Shown in pieces: positions 24,054 to 37,300 of a DNA stretch of 64,000 bases (positions are counted from its first letter, which is position 1; each line of letters opens with the position of its first letter). The DNA comes from Guyanagaster necrorhizus. Taxonomy: Eukaryota; Basidiomycota; Agaricomycetes; Agaricales; Physalacriaceae. The notes beneath the pieces are model-generated. The model searched no databases. It was not told the DNA's origin and worked only from the letters and a program-made list of their open reading frames with translations. A program made the position numbers and the translations under genes. The stretch is from the NCBI RefSeq assembly GCF_019112545.1, contig NW_025064887.1, positions 1,098,524 to 1,162,523 of the forward strand, given 5' to 3'.

Positions 24054-25596
24054 ATGGCACCTGCCCGCGCTACGAAACGGAACGCTTCCCCTACTCCACC
24101 ATATCCAGAGCGCTCTGCCAAGCGGAGACGTACTGACCGCAGAGCAGTAAAACTCGTGGAGGTCAGCGGCTCCATGGATCAGTTCGGGCATTTTTACACT
24201 GAAAAGCCTGAGGTGCGCGAGTTTTCTACCTTGCTTGGAATCCTGTCTAATCTGTTCTACCACAGTACAAAAACGAACCGCCCCCGACGCTCAAGCAACC
24301 AAAGACCCGTAGACCGGCCGCGCTTTTTGTGGGCGACATGAAGTATATCAAAACCATTGGTGAGGATACCTTTCTGGCGCTCTCCCGTCACTTATTTGTA
24401 TCTTCTAGGTCATGGAAGTACGTGCATTGTGGGTGTAGTCGAGTCAAACCGTCGCGAATACCCCCTGGACAAGCGGGGCGCTCTATTTGCTGTCAAAATT
24501 GTCAGAAAGTGTGTGTTCCGGACATATGAAGGCGGCGTAAGTTTGTTCTATGACGACTGAATGCGGACATTATTAACCCAAACTTAGCCACCCGTGCCAG
24601 GGAATCATGAGAATTTCAAGAACGTTGAACGCCTTTCTCTGGGCTGCCTCCCTTGGAATCCCTTTATCGCAGGTTTGATCACTACTGACACCGACGACTT
24701 CAATTTCTACACTTTCCTGGAGTATTTCGCCGGGGGGTCGCTTGAAGATGTCCTGGACAGTGGTACTCTATTACCCCAGCCGGCGAGATTCTACTTTGCT
24801 GGTATAGCCCTTGGTGTCGATTTCCTACATCGTCAGGGATTGCTCCACTGCGATCTCAAGCCCGACAATATCCTCCTCTGTCCTTCTGGATACCCGGTTC
24901 TGACAGATTTCGGCATTGTGCGCAAGATTGAGACGCTGGAGGAGGATCCGCTAGAGTGGTATGTGTTGGGCACGTCGCCGTACATGTGTCCCGAGATGCA
25001 TGAAGAGTGCAAAGCAGACCCGCCTAGATGCTCGCCTACCATCATCGATTGGTGGGCTATAGGTTGTACTCTGTTCCAGACGATTGTGGGTCATTCTGTA
25101 CGTCTTATCGGTATTCTCATGCGGGTAGTGTCTGATACGAGAACTGTAGCCTTTCGACCCGAAACACGACGACAGTGACAGTATAGTACGAAGAATCGTA
25201 AACCGGCAGTTTGTACGATCTATCTCCTCCCTGCCTTTGGGACCCAACGGCAAGGACTTGCTATACAGACTCTTGCACGAAGACCCATTCAAGCGTATTG
25301 GCGCAAATGGCAATGGCATCGAGGAGATACAGGAACATCCCTGGATGGAAAACATTGAGTGGGACAGACTTTCTCGGAGGGAGTATATAGTAAGTTCTTA
25401 GTTCATCTCAAGCAGCCGCGTTGCTGAGGCAAATATTCAGGCACCGTTGATGAAGACGGGCGTCCCGGTCCAGAAGCAGCGACATAGGGATCCGCTTCCG
25501 AGGCAGCTTAGGGTGCCAGAGCTACGGATACGGAAACCGCCAGTTCATTTGGCGCATGACGAACGTCTTCATCCGCCGGTAGAGTTATATGATTGA
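24054..25596 (+). CDS. Serine/threonine protein kinase, AGC-like
   Basis: Six exons (24054-24212, 24266-24359, 24409-24536, 24588-25097, 25150-25389, 25441-25596) give 428 residues. A basic N-terminal tail contains SAKRRRTDRR, a likely nuclear localisation signal. The kinase core has a glycine loop IGHGSTCIVG, AVKIV with the ATP-site Lys, GGSLEDVLD, the catalytic loop LLHCDLKPDN, LTDFGIVRKI as the DFG motif, GTSPYMCPEM in the activation segment and IDWWAIGCTLFQ. HPWMENIEW and a basic tail close the protein. All catalytic residues are present, so it should be active. The catalytic loop has HCD in place of HRD. The layout resembles AGC/NDR-like kinases, but I cannot name an orthologue. Confidence 0.87.
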
Positions 25597-26224
25597 GGGA
25601 CCCTGCCGATCCGCGCGCATGTCTCTCATCTCTGTATCTTTGCATTGCGAAGTGATCGCCACGACGACGATTCTCCTGTCGGATATGTCCTTCCTTCTGT
25701 GGAGTAACTTATTGTTCTACGACTCCAAGGGTGTTTTATTTCTTTTTGTATTTCTGAAAACCCTTTTTCTATTTTTTATGTCATGTGGATGCCGCTCATT
25801 GTACGGATGCTGCGTTTCCAAATAATAGCCTGTGCACATGTTGCCATGTTTACTCCGCGCCGCCATAAGCGAGAGCGGATTCCACGTCAGCAAGCGCAAA
25901 GCGAGGCGGTGAAGACAATAAAAGATATCACATGTGACGTTATACCATTGTTGTATGGGTCCAGAGGGGTCCGGCTCCTGTTCTTTATTATACTTTTGTT
26001 CTTTATTGTTATGTGAGTATACCCCAACTAATAGGACATGTATTATTACAAGTAGTTCTCCTGAGATGCTGGGCGACGCTGAAGGAATGTGTTAATAGAG
26101 AAATCGAAGAACAATCGGTCGAAAGCAAGACTAGTAAGAGCAACTAATAATGATAAGTGCGAATGAAAAAAAAGCATCCACGAGTGAAATCGAAAAAAAT
26201 GCGTAAGGGTAGGAGGAAGGGTCA
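25597..26224. other. Intergenic between convergent genes
   Basis: About 630 bp between the ends of the kinase (+) and the BTB-like gene (-). It probably holds both 3' UTRs. No further feature was recognised. Confidence 0.5.
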
Positions 26225-27414
26225 TCAAACAGACTCGTACGACACCGCTGATGTCGATGCCGTGGACGCCCATGACAAGCACCTCGTAGCCCGGGTTCTC
26301 CCACGACAGGGTTCCTCGTCGTCATCTCTGCCATCTTTCCAGCACATTCCATTCAAATCCGTATCCAAGTCGTCGTCGTCGTCATCATCATCATAATCAT
26401 CATCACTGTAGGCCGTGTCCGATTCGCCCTCCTCGTCAGAGGCATAAACGTCTTCTCTTCCGTGCCGATCAGGGTTCAGCCATCGCTCGAACCATCGTCC
26501 CAAGAATACTTTGATGTCCGTCGACAAACCTAGATATTCGACATTACGTGCGATGCCCTCCCATTGTATGACTCCATGAACGAGGGCGTCTTCAATAATG
26601 TCGGTGGTGCCAAAGTACATCCAATGTACAACATAGTGCAAAGACGCCGGGTCTGGTATGGGGAGGTAGAGGACAGGATGAGACGAGGTGGATGAGGGCA
26701 TTAGTCGGGGCAAGCGGTTCGGTGGTATTGTGAACTTTCCGGACTCGGTTCGGAGGTCTGGTGGATGTAGGGAAGTCGTTGGGTTTATTAGGTCCATGGG
26801 AGACGCTCCACTGAAGAGTGAGCGTAGGAAACTGGAGTGAGCAGAGAGGTAGTCGGTATGCAACTGTTATTCGACATCTAGGTCAGTGCCACGACAAGGG
26901 AAAAGGAAAATTTGGACGGACCTGCATCCGTATTAGCGGAACAGCGGCCAGTGTAGGCTCAGTTGCACGTCGACCGAGACCGGAGGGATCGTAGGAAGGT
27001 AAAGGGGATGCAAGTGGTTCTGAGACGTGCTTGCCTTGGGGATACGGTACTGGAACAACTAGAAAGGACATTAGTTCATGATGGCAAATCAATACCAGTG
27101 ACAGACAATGCACCTAGTGTACAATCTGCAGTCTCGAGTTTCCCCCAATAATGCGGAGCCAAATTATGAAGCTGGTCGAGGATGTACTCGATGGGTACGT
27201 CAAGCAATGAAGGAGGAGGGAAGGGACGAGGCTCAAAGGAATCCAAGGATTCCATGAGCGACGGGGGGGTGTCGCAGTCTGTTGTTGGGGACCAAGTAGA
27301 ATCGGTGCAGGGGGTCATAGATTCGCCTGACCCGCGGCAACAGTTTTCGAAGGGAGATGCTACCTCGAGCATTTTAATATCCGGCCAGAAACCGTGACTA
27401 TTGTCATCGGACAT
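26225..27414 (-). CDS. BTB-like domain protein with acidic tail
   Basis: Three exons on the minus strand (27414-27114, 27058-26922, 26863-26225) give 358 residues. The N-terminal part is Pro/Ser-rich. Exon 3 opens with LHTDYLSAHSSFLRSLFSG, the typical BTB/POZ-like strand-helix of many basidiomycete proteins, followed by PVLYLPIPDPASLHYVVHWM and YFGTTDIIEDALVHGVIQW. The C terminus has an Asp/Glu run (SDDDYDDDDDDDDLD) and a Ser/Thr-rich end. BTB domains mediate dimerisation or recruit Cullin-3 ligases. The partner here is unknown. The acceptor chosen for exon 3 (TAACAG) is the one that restores the BTB frame. An earlier AG would shift it. Confidence 0.75.
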
Positions 27415-29031
27415 TGTTGAACAGAAGAGGATGCGAAACGAACGTCAGGCCTAGAAAGGAGAAGGAGACCCAGGGAAGAGGCGAAATAGGACGAAAATAG
27501 GCAAGAAAGGACGAAGAACGGAGGCTGTGGTAGGCTTTTGTTGAACGAATACCACAAGAGGTGGGTGCAGAGTTCGGTGATGGGAAAGGGACCTCAGTTG
27601 CCTGGACAGACGAGGATATATACGGACAGCTAGGTAAGCATGCGAAAGGGTAAAATGGGTAATTCATGCTTGGCTCCGTGGCAAGGGGGCCTGACTACGA
27701 TCCGCTACAGCTGGTTGAGATCGGGGCCAATTGTTCGGCGGTTACCAAATTTGATCAACTCGCGAGTCTTATTGTCTTGACGGCCTCGCGGTTCCCTGCT
27801 GTCAAGGCGGCTGTGTGATGTCCGACCGACTGAGCCGCAGGGACATCGTGGTTCGTTGTCAAAGCACAAGAGAGAACCCATCTCAGATTTATCACCGCAA
27901 ACTTTCCGCAACATCAAACTCACACAGGGAAGAATTTCTCTAAATTCGATCACGATCATATACATAGATCCCCCCTCTCGGAGGGGGGACCTCCAGCTGG
28001 CGGATCAGAGGTCGTTGCTTTAGGTAAATACATACGCGCTGCTGTCCTTCTGAGGTGTCGTTAACAAACCAGCCCTACTGCTGTTCTACATTTCGAGGGA
28101 ACAATAACAGACATGAGGTTGGCGCTTTAGGAGTGCCCTTTTTCGGAAAATATCCATTCTAAGGTTCAGAATGAAATAACAACAGTTACGGCTCCGGAAA
28201 ATAGGCGCTAGATCTAGCACCTCCTTGCCATTTTGCGACTAGTTCACTCTGTATATTCGAAAAATTATCCCGCTGATATACATACAAGATCGGTATAAGA
28301 CTTGAACGAAACAAATTGTGAGCTTGAATATAACAGAATATAATTGCCCAAATGAGCACATAAACGGGCAAGACCGCATACATTCTATGTGAAACCGGTC
28401 AGACTAAATGGAGTGTAAAACACGGACCCTCGGCATCGTGAGATCAGTACGAGATCTTGAAATCTTACCAGCCTAAGCAAATTTGAGACCCTAATACCGC
28501 AGTTCTGCCCTAATTCGACATACCGACGTTCGAGACTATACTTTACACGGAAAATCCTAAACTGAACTTGACTGCAAAACGAAAAAGAAACGAGGGTGAG
28601 CTCGGAAATGGAGGGCACTTGGAAAGCAGAAAGTGTGTTATGGAAGAGCCCCCTTGCTGCGTTACTGAGTAATGCAGATGAAGCGCAGTAATCCAAGGTC
28701 AGCATACTAACTTTTTTTCCCTGAGAGAGTTGGTCAGCTGCAACAATATGGAACCTGTCAGAATGAGTCCAGCCCAGAGAAAAAGCGGCCATGCTCAGCA
28801 TCTGGTAGTCGCCTATATAATAAATCAAGTCGAGTTCGAGTGAAGTTCGAGTCGAGGCTAGTTCGCGTTAGTATAAGGCATACGATTGAGGTGACACTGG
28901 CTCAGAAGTGACAGTCACGTTAATCGGCAGTAGCCGGTCGTCGGTATCCATCCTTTGTCCTATACCACCACCATCCTCAGTAGTAGACTGCTGGTCCTAC
29001 TGTCAAATAAATACTCATCTTACCAACTTTC
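27415..29031. other. Long intergenic stretch before ARPC1
   Basis: About 1.6 kb between divergent genes. Open frames such as 28385-28828 (-) have no recognised motif. A GC-rich perfect hairpin lies at 27970-27988, a run of TCGAG-type motifs near 28826-28870, and a TATA-like CTATATAATA near 28813. It is probably regulatory and UTR sequence. Confidence 0.45.
27970..27988. repeat. GC-rich perfect hairpin
   Basis: CCCCCCTC, a three-base loop TCG, then GAGGGGGG: an 8-bp perfect stem in the intergenic region. The role is unknown. Confidence 0.6.
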
Positions 29032-30450
29032 ATGGCGCCGGAATTATTTTCTCTTGGACAGACGGCCATTTCAGCCCATGCATTCAATGCAAACCGGACC
29101 CGTACGTCCCAGTACCGTAAACTGTCTTCCATTTTGCTGATTATCACAGAGGTCGCGGTGAGCCTCAACTCTAATGAGGCCCAGATTTTCTCTCGTAGAG
29201 GATATGAATGGATTCCAACGGAAACCCTCTCCGAGGTGACCATTACAGCAATTTTGCGGGTCCTGATTACTGACTCGGAAATCAGCATGATAAAGTGATC
29301 ACTTCCATCGATTGGGCACCGTCGTCGAACCGTATTGTTACCGCTTCTCAGGATCGCAATGCCTATGTATGGCAGCCTAGCCCCGATGGCAGCTGGAAGC
29401 CTACCTTGGTCCTTCTGCGCATCAACCGCGCCGCGACGCACGTCCGCTGGAGTCCCAACGAGGACAAATTTGCTGTTGCTAGTGGCGCTCGGTGTGTTAC
29501 AACCGCACTATATGCTGAATAACTTCTAACGATATTCAGCGCGATTGCAGTTTGTCACTTTGACCCCGAGAACAACTGGTGGGTTAGCAAGCTCCTGAAG
29601 AAGCCCATCCGGTCGACGGTTCTCTCCGTGGATTGGCATCCTAACAATGTTCTTCTTGCTGCGGGAAGTGCGGATTCGAAGGCCAGGGTATTCTCGGCCT
29701 ATATCAAGGAAGTGGATGCCAGGTAGGTGCCTCTTTTGGGTCCCCCAAACACCAAAATTTACTCATGCCTCAATGGTAGACCTCCTCCAACCATCTGGGG
29801 CTCCAAACTTCCTTTCAACACTACTTGCGGAGAATACCCGAGTCCTGCCGGCGGATGGGTTCATTCCGTTGCATTTTCTCCATCAGGTGATGTGCTCGCT
29901 TTTGCAAGTGGGTTGTCTTCTACTTCTCTTTTTTGTCGCCTATTTGACATTCACAATAGGTCACGATAGTTCTATCACTGTCGTTTACCCTGCCGGCGCA
30001 ATTCATAACGTCAAGATGACGTCTCTCCCTGTCGTTACCCTTACCTGGACTGCAGAGGACTGCATCGTTGCCGCCGGGCACGACTGCCAACCATTTGTGT
30101 TCAGCGGATCAGCTGAGACTGGATGGCAAGGTGTCGGTACTCTTGACGATACATCTGCAGTACACAGATCTGCTACCCGGCCCGGCGTTGGACCCGGGAG
30201 ATTAAAGTCCGGCGCCTTTGCAACTTTCCAAGCCGCAGATAGCCGGGGTCAGTCGAGCACCGCTGACGCCAGTGATACGAAGCTCCTGACGATGCATCAA
30301 AATACCATCACGAGCGTTAGGCCGTATGAATCTGCTGGTGGATTCGTTACGCGGGTCAGCACCTCTGGCGCCGATGGAAACTTGGTTATTTGGGACGTCA
30401 ACGAAGTTAGTGCCTTGACTGGGAAGATAGGCGGCTTGAGTATGCGATAG
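29032..30450 (+). CDS. ARC40: Arp2/3 complex subunit 1 (ARPC1, p40), WD40 protein
   Basis: Six exons (29032-29101, 29150-29235, 29286-29491, 29540-29722, 29780-29907, 29960-30450) encode 387 residues, the normal length. WD-repeat segments are clear: [128 protein letters not shown] and [19 protein letters not shown]. The last repeat ends with [18 protein letters not shown]1 is the beta-propeller subunit of the actin-nucleating Arp2/3 complex, needed for cortical patches and endocytosis. The splice sites restore family residues exactly, for example NRTQVAV across intron 1. Confidence 0.95.
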
Positions 30451-32048
30451 ATTACAAATACGAGTGTGTAAGTTTATTGGTTCTGGAAGTTGGTGAAATT
30501 GAATTGTTCTGACAGATGATTTATCATTTGCTGTAGTTGTTGAGAGAATCGACGTCCCTGAATTCGAAGGGCGATGGCTAGTGGCGTGTAATCTGAGGCC
30601 TGATGTTCTTCATAACGACGAGACAACAAACTCTTTTGTCTTCCTGGACCGCAACCAAATAGAAGGTACCACCACTCTCATATATGCTCTTCCAGATTCG
30701 ATCAAACTAGTTCCAGCAATGCAAATGTGATTTCATAACACCTCTTAGGTGTTGCGAGTAACTGAGTCCACGGCGCTTAGTGAGAACCGTTTTGAAGAAT
30801 CCTGGTGTCTCCAAAGTAGCGACGGCGTTTCTGCAAGTATATTGGAATAATATGACGGGTTTCTCTGTCCTTTTCCCTATCAAGACGCACGGGGATGGAA
30901 GTAACCACACTCTCTCGAACTTGCGATCGGGGGTTATTAGGACGCTTCGATGCAACAAATAATCCCTATAGACTTCCGGCTCAGGCATATGCATATAACG
31001 TAGGCTGTTTGACTTTATACCACCTACGACTCATTCCCCGTGCTGTCTGAAATGGCTGTTCTTAACACGTCGAGGTTAATGGGACAGTGGATGTACCACA
31101 ATGCATCTCGCTGTTCAGTATATCATATTTCAGGCATATTTCAGCTACAGCTCGTCGCTAGGCAGTGGCTCACCTCAGGCTTCTGGAAACTCTCCCCCTA
31201 TTTCTCAATTGGTCAGAACGAAGAGTATCGCTAGCAAAGTTGATGGCTTTGAGGAAATCAGGTTTGCAATGTTTGGTGCGAGCCCGTGATGTCGTGATGA
31301 GTACATAGTCTCTCCTGGACAGAGTGCATGCTCGCTTCTGACTATCCATCGTCTGGCCAGGGGGTTTTATCAAAGCAGAATGTGGGTGCCATGTATCCTT
31401 CGCGGTCGAGTGGGGGACGTTCGAGCTTCTGCTTCGACGAATTATTGCGTGTCATTTGCGGTTCAATTCTCGTCGGCTACGCTTTCCAAGTTGTCGTACA
31501 ACTTGGTGCAATACCCCGACACGGTGAATTGACTGGCCGTTAGGATCGCATTTAAGATGTCCGAAACACTTACCCTACTTGTCAGCACAATAGAAAACTG
31601 CCGTGACTTTTGAAGACTTATCAGTCAAATTTCCGACGGCAGCTTTGAAAGATGTATTCGAAGCTATGACGCTACGAGAGCTCTGAGGCCTCCTCGACGC
31701 TATTCAGGGACTTCGGGTATCGTCGGGATGGTCCTAGTAGCTGCAGAAACGTCCAAAGCCATTCAAAGTGGCAAACAGCCAATGTAAGTGTACCATTCAT
31801 TTTCTCCAAGATATAATTCGCAATTGACTTTTCCTCTAGGTTAAATATGGTATATATGATCGAATTTTGGATTTAAAGAACAAAAACATTATACTACGGA
31901 GCTCCTGCTCTTGCTCCGGACATTGTGGCGCAAGCGATATTTTAACGTGGCTACAGCTTTGTCCTAAGCGGATCCGCCTTGCTCCCATGTCCAAGCTGTC
32001 GATCGCAGCAGAGTCAATGGACTTGTGATATCATATAAAAGGGGTGAC
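30451..32048. other. Intergenic stretch with a possible gene relic
   Basis: About 1.6 kb. A coding-like piece occurs at about 30523-30663 and is listed separately. Several other short frames (30780-30962, 31328-31543) lack motifs. The stretch looks like degraded coding sequence mixed with promoter sequence of the next gene. Confidence 0.4.
30523..30663 (+). pseudogene. Orphan coding-like fragment
   Basis: An open stretch reads DLSFAVVVERIDVPEFEGRW, then LVACNLRPDVLHNDE and SFVFLDRNQIE, followed by a possible donor GTACC. It has protein-like composition, but I find no start or continuation. It could be an exon of a decayed gene. No family was recognised. Confidence 0.3.
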
Positions 32049-33490
32049 ATGTCTATAAACAATTTTCGACAATTTTCAGCACAGTCAATGGACGTCACTA
32101 TTCCAGGACAATCCCAGCCGCCGCCATGTTACCCACCTACAACCATTGGCGACGGTTCCGCTACTTTCCCTCATGCTTATCCACATCATGTTCCGCCCGT
32201 CTCGTCGAACGAGGTTTACCAACAAGTTCAATCTTCCAGTGTCTCGTTCTCATATCATCTTCACCCTACATCGGGGGCTTTTACTGTCAACCCGCCGCCG
32301 ATACCGACGCCGGCCTGGCCACTACCATCTGGTTCATCTCACATGGCCACTTTTAGTTCCTATCCTTTTGTCAACGAATTTGCCGCCCAACCTTCGGCAA
32401 ATCTTCGCGACGCTGTATGGCCCAGGCGCGGCTCAGAAAACTCGGCAACCACTTTCCAGTCCAGTAGTAGTTCGGGAAAGCGCCTGAGACTCGGACAAGA
32501 GGAGGAGTCGGGGTCGTGGACAGGCCCCATGAAAAAGAAGCCAAGGATTAATCCATCAACGGATAATCCATCTGCCGTACAGGGACCGTAAGCGGTTTTA
32601 TGTTCTCATCTCGAGTTGATAGGTTCTGAAAGTACACACTCAGGAGTATTGGAATGCAGTCTGGAAGCACTGCCAGACCGGCTTGTTTTGGCTACAGAAC
32701 TGGCGTGCTCTGTAACGATGAGCTCCGAGAGAAGCTGAAGTCGTCACCAGGGCGCATACCCAACTCCCGACTATTCTTTCTCGGGGGCTTTCCCCTTGTC
32801 GCTCACATTAATCAACCGCTTCCTTCCGCAGAAGAGAAGGCTAAGCAAAAGGAAGAAGCCCGTCGGAGGGGTAGATCTACTGGCGTGCCGCTGAATCCCG
32901 AAGAGATTCAGTGGTTGATAAAAGCCTACTCCTGCCAGAGTCATACGGGTACAACTCCTCATAAGCATGGTCAGGTCCATCATCAACAGTCCGGTCATCG
33001 AAACCAGGATCACATCGGTGCTCTTGGGCAGGATGCTTTGCCGAATGACGCGCAGTCATCAATGCCGATTTCCCTTCAATATGGATATGGCAGTGTAATG
33101 ATGCACAGAGCGGATGGGTCGTCCCAATCTCCGCCTGCATCAGAATTTTCAGATCCTGGCTTGTTGGCGACATACGATGAGCCGGTGGAACCCACGTCGG
33201 ATCGCATTCCTCAGGCTATTGAAGACCCTGCTTCTTATCCTCCCCCTCTTGCGCATCAGGGAAGCAACATTGTCGCTAGGGCTAAAGAAGGTACCCCAAC
33301 ATTAATCACGTCGCCAAGTCGCGAAAGCGTTGATGACACGATGGACCTAATGGACTACGGCCATATGGGGCGGGTCCATCTGTCGTTTCAAGCTTTTCAA
33401 GGATCAGATATCTTTGAGACTTGTAGCAAAAAGACGAATGACGCCGACGACGATGACGATGAATCTCTCTTCGGGGTGCTCTTTGAATGA
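32049..33490 (+). CDS. Disordered Pro/Gln/Ser-rich nuclear-type protein with acidic C terminus
   Basis: Two exons (32049-32587, 32644-33490) encode 461 residues. The N-terminal half is rich in Pro, Ser and Tyr, followed by basic clusters SGKRLRLG and PMKKKPRIN that look like a bipartite nuclear signal. After the intron comes the only ordered-looking part: RPACFGYRTGVLCNDELREK, SRLFFLGGFPLVAHI, then a charged helix EEKAKQKEEARRRGRSTGVP and EEIQWLIKAYS. The C terminus ends with DDDDDESLFGVLFE. I recognise no named domain. The composition suggests a transcription-associated protein. The similar layout and shared ESLFG tail in the gene at 44989 hint at a distant paralogue. The ATG at 32049 is chosen; 32025 is also in frame. 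Confidence 0.7.
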
Positions 33491-34341
33491 TCCGAAGGTG
33501 ATGCTCACGAGAGGAGTGTCAGGTTATCGTGGGTGTGGGTTTTTCTGTTGGAGGGGGCCTGTGCTCTGATGAATGAATGATCCGGAGTGCTTAGCTAGGC
33601 ATCATGACGCCGGATATATATGCCATTGTTCTGCGTGTCCGACGTGGTTTGGCGATATGTAGATAGTTTGCTCAGCTCTCTTTGCTGCCATATTCAATTT
33701 GGTAACCAATCATATCGTAGCATTGTGCTTGAGATTCGGCTCGGTTGACGCCAACTTCCACTCACTGCCTTCTAACGCCACACATGACAACAGGAACGCT
33801 AAATTACGGGATCAATCCTCGAGTATGAGCTTTCTCCAATATGGACTCGCTATTTCAAGCGACCGGATGTTGCGACGCTGCGCTTTTGGTTCGACCGTCA
33901 AGCAAGTACAGCTACTACTCGTAATAAAATACCTGCCCTCCGGTCTGGGAGCTTTCAGCCAACGTTAGATTTAATGTTTCGCATTCGAAAAGAAGTGATG
34001 AACAAGTCATGTTACCGTTATCAGATGCATAGCTATGGGGAGCCGCATCATGCAAACTGCAGGTTGTACCTGGAAACCTAGGCCCTCCAATATTACAGAA
34101 CAAATTATATTATTGTGACCCTCCACCTGCTAGGCTTGTGTTAGGCCAAAGATTTTGAGAAAGACTACAAACCAATTCTAATTAAATAGTAATTCAGTTT
34201 GAACCGAGATCATCCTGCCACCGCAAGCAAGCGCCTAAAGTTTTGGTGGGAAAATTGCCATCAAACACCCTGCCGAATTCGGCAACAACCACTAGGCCTG
34301 ATTTGTCAGTTTCGACCTGAACGTTGTGAGCAACCGCAACG
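33491..34341. other. Intergenic, nothing recognised
   Basis: About 850 bp between the disordered protein and the kinesin. No motif or RNA gene was seen. Confidence 0.5.
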
Positions 34342-37300
34342 ATGGCCCCCCAGTCGTCGTCGTCAGCGACGACCTCGGTCCAAGTTGGTACGTAATCACT
34401 GCAATACCTCATGGTGGTGGACTCCACTGCTTATTCTGTTCCCAGCCCTTCGTATAAGGCCGACGACAGCTCAAGATAGTACTAATATTCCCGCTCGTTT
34501 CCAACGCTCGGTCCTTCATGCGACCTCCGTCAACTCTGTCTCTGTAGAAGGCACGTCGAGCGCGCCGCCTAATGCGGGTACATCACCTGTTGCCTCTGTG
34601 GCTTCGTCTAGCGCGGCGTCGAAGAAGCAGGTTTTCTCCTTTGATCAGGTTCACGGTCCTTCCACAACGCAGCACGCCATGTTCACCTCCACCGCGCATC
34701 CTCTAATCACTCGTTTCATCGAAGGCTTCAATTGCACTATTCTCGCATACGGACAGACAAGCAGCGGGAAAACGTTTACCATGACTGGCATGGATCTGGA
34801 TGCCGACCCCTCTGATCCTGGCAACGGCATGGGTATCATCCCGAGGGCTGTTTCAACGATTTTTTCGCGTGCAAGACAACTCAAAGATGAGCGTGGTACT
34901 GCTTGGAATTACAGCATCAAGGGATCCTTCATAGAAATCTACAACGAAGATCTCATTGATTTGCTCAGTATGGATGATACGGCTGGTGGTAGGCGAGAGG
35001 TGCAGATTCGCGAAGACAAAGATGGTCACATTATTTGGGGCGGGCTTCGTGAGGTGAACGTGAAAAACTCGGGCGAGGTCATGAAGTAAGTCGCCGCGAT
35101 AATTAAAAGCTTAAACGCCTAATTGAACCATTCTTTTTCCAGTCTTATTCGGAAAGGGACGTCAATTAGACGGACCAATGAAACCGAAATGAATGCCCAG
35201 TCGTCCCGTTCTCATGCCATCTTCTCCCTTACTCTCACTCAGAAAAAGTATACCGGCTCTGGAGCCCCACCACGTTCTCCCTCTCCTTTACCCCCGGGCG
35301 GCCGTTCACCTTCACGCCTAGTTCGTCCGGGGTCTGTATATTCATCAAACCCCAGCAGTTCAAGGGTCGCTTCTCCAACTTTTGGTCGCCCATCAACTCC
35401 AAGCTTCGCAGCTGCAATGGGACGGGGTGGTGGCCTCCGACCTGCCAGCGCTCTTGGACATGCGGCAGACCGAGCAATGATTCCCCATGATGACGAAGCT
35501 GGAGAATGGGTTACTATCGTGTCCAAATTCCATTTCGTCGATTTAGCGGGTTCTGAACGAGTGAGTTACGCCACATCCGTCTCTTCTTCTAGCACTAACG
35601 CCTATTATTCTATAGCTTAAGAGGACAGCTGCCGCGGGCGAGCGCATTAAAGAGGGCATTTCTATTAACAGTGGTCTTCTGGCGCTCGGAAATGTCATCT
35701 CGGCGCTTGGCGACCCTTCTCGTGTCAAATCGCATACGGCATCTCACGTTCCTTATCGTGACTCCAAACTTACTCGACTTCTACAAGACTCGCTCGGTGG
35801 TAATGCTCATACGCTGATGATTGCATGTGTCAGCGCAGCCGAGTATAACGTCGGCGAGACTATCAATACCCTCAAGTACGCCAATCGCGCTCGCAATATT
35901 AAGAATAGAGCGGTAGTCAATGAGAAGGAGGATGGATGGGATGACATTGAATGGCTTCAGGGTACGGTCACTCGCCTACGGAGAGAGCTGAAAGCTATCA
36001 AGGAAGGTGGCAGCAATGGCAGCGTCGAAATTGGTGGTCCTGAGGCGCTGGAAGGTGCTGGCAGGAAGGTCCTCGCTCAGATGACAGAGCTCCAGAACAA
36101 CTACGAAGATCTCAGGGGAAAGTTTGTTGAGCGTACCGAGGAGCTGACGAGACTGAGGCGGGAACTTGGGGAGAAACACCGGGGTAGCAGTGCAGGCGCG
36201 ATTGGGGGCACCGCTAAATATGAGGAGATAGTGGGCCCCGTCATCGAGGAGTACGAGAAGACTATTGCGGCTATGGAAGCAGAGCTAAATCTCAATCGAG
36301 CTGCGTTGAGACATACCAATGAAATGGTCGAGGAGAAGGAGGTGGAGTTGTCGGCTGTGACGGAGAGGCATGCTGCTACCGAGTTGTATGTGGAGGAGCT
36401 TAGGGCTCGTGTTGCAAAGCTGACAGAAAGAGAAGCTTCTACGGAGGTGCGTTTTTTATTATTTTACTTTGACTGCGGAATGTGCTTAGTGGCGTTTAGG
36501 CGTATGTTCGCGACCTGGAGGAGAAAATGAAGGCTTATGATGAAACATCCATCACTTCGAGCGAGTCAATGACAGACTTGAAGCGCGAAGTTGCTCGGTT
36601 CAAGGACTCCGAATCCTACTCAACCAAATACATTGCTGATCTGGAAGCACGTTTCGCGCGCTCAGATGAGTCGATTCTAGCCCTTCAGCAAACGGTCGAA
36701 AATTTAGAGCGAGAAGTCGAACGGCGCAGAGACGAAGTTGAGTCGTTGCAATCTCGGCTGCAGGTCATACGTCAAGACGGAGAGGCCTGGCGCAATGACT
36801 TGGAGGACAGAGAGCGAAAGGTACGAGAGCTGGAGATGAAGATGCAAGAATGGGAAAGGAAAAAGAAGGATGCTGGAGATACCAGAGTGAGACTGGGAAG
36901 TGTAGTTGACGAAGTTGCACTCGCCCGACGTAGTCTTGACATCGACCTCAAGAATGCTGCGCCGTCTCTTCAAGTTAATGGTGAATTTGAAGAGATTCCG
37001 GACCATGTGAGCGGCACATCTCTGGCAGCGCTTGAGGCATCCCCTTCCTCTTCGGCCCCTGTAACGCCCGCAGAAACCGATCAATCCCTTCATCATCAGT
37101 TCATCGCACTGCAGCAGACTCACACGGCGACTCTCGCCGACCTTTCATCAGTGACCGCCAAGTACCGAGATGCTTTGCGTGAGATTTCGGACCTCGCCGC
37201 GCAAATCCAGGAAGCAAAACTCAGCAACTCCGTGTCAAGTGAATCGTTCGGTGATTCTCCCACCACAACCGATAAATCCATGGAACTGTCCCCTATGAGG

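Noticed and set aside
28385..28828. 147-codon minus-strand open frame
   Set aside because: No family motif, no splice partners and irregular composition. Probably chance in a long intergenic stretch.
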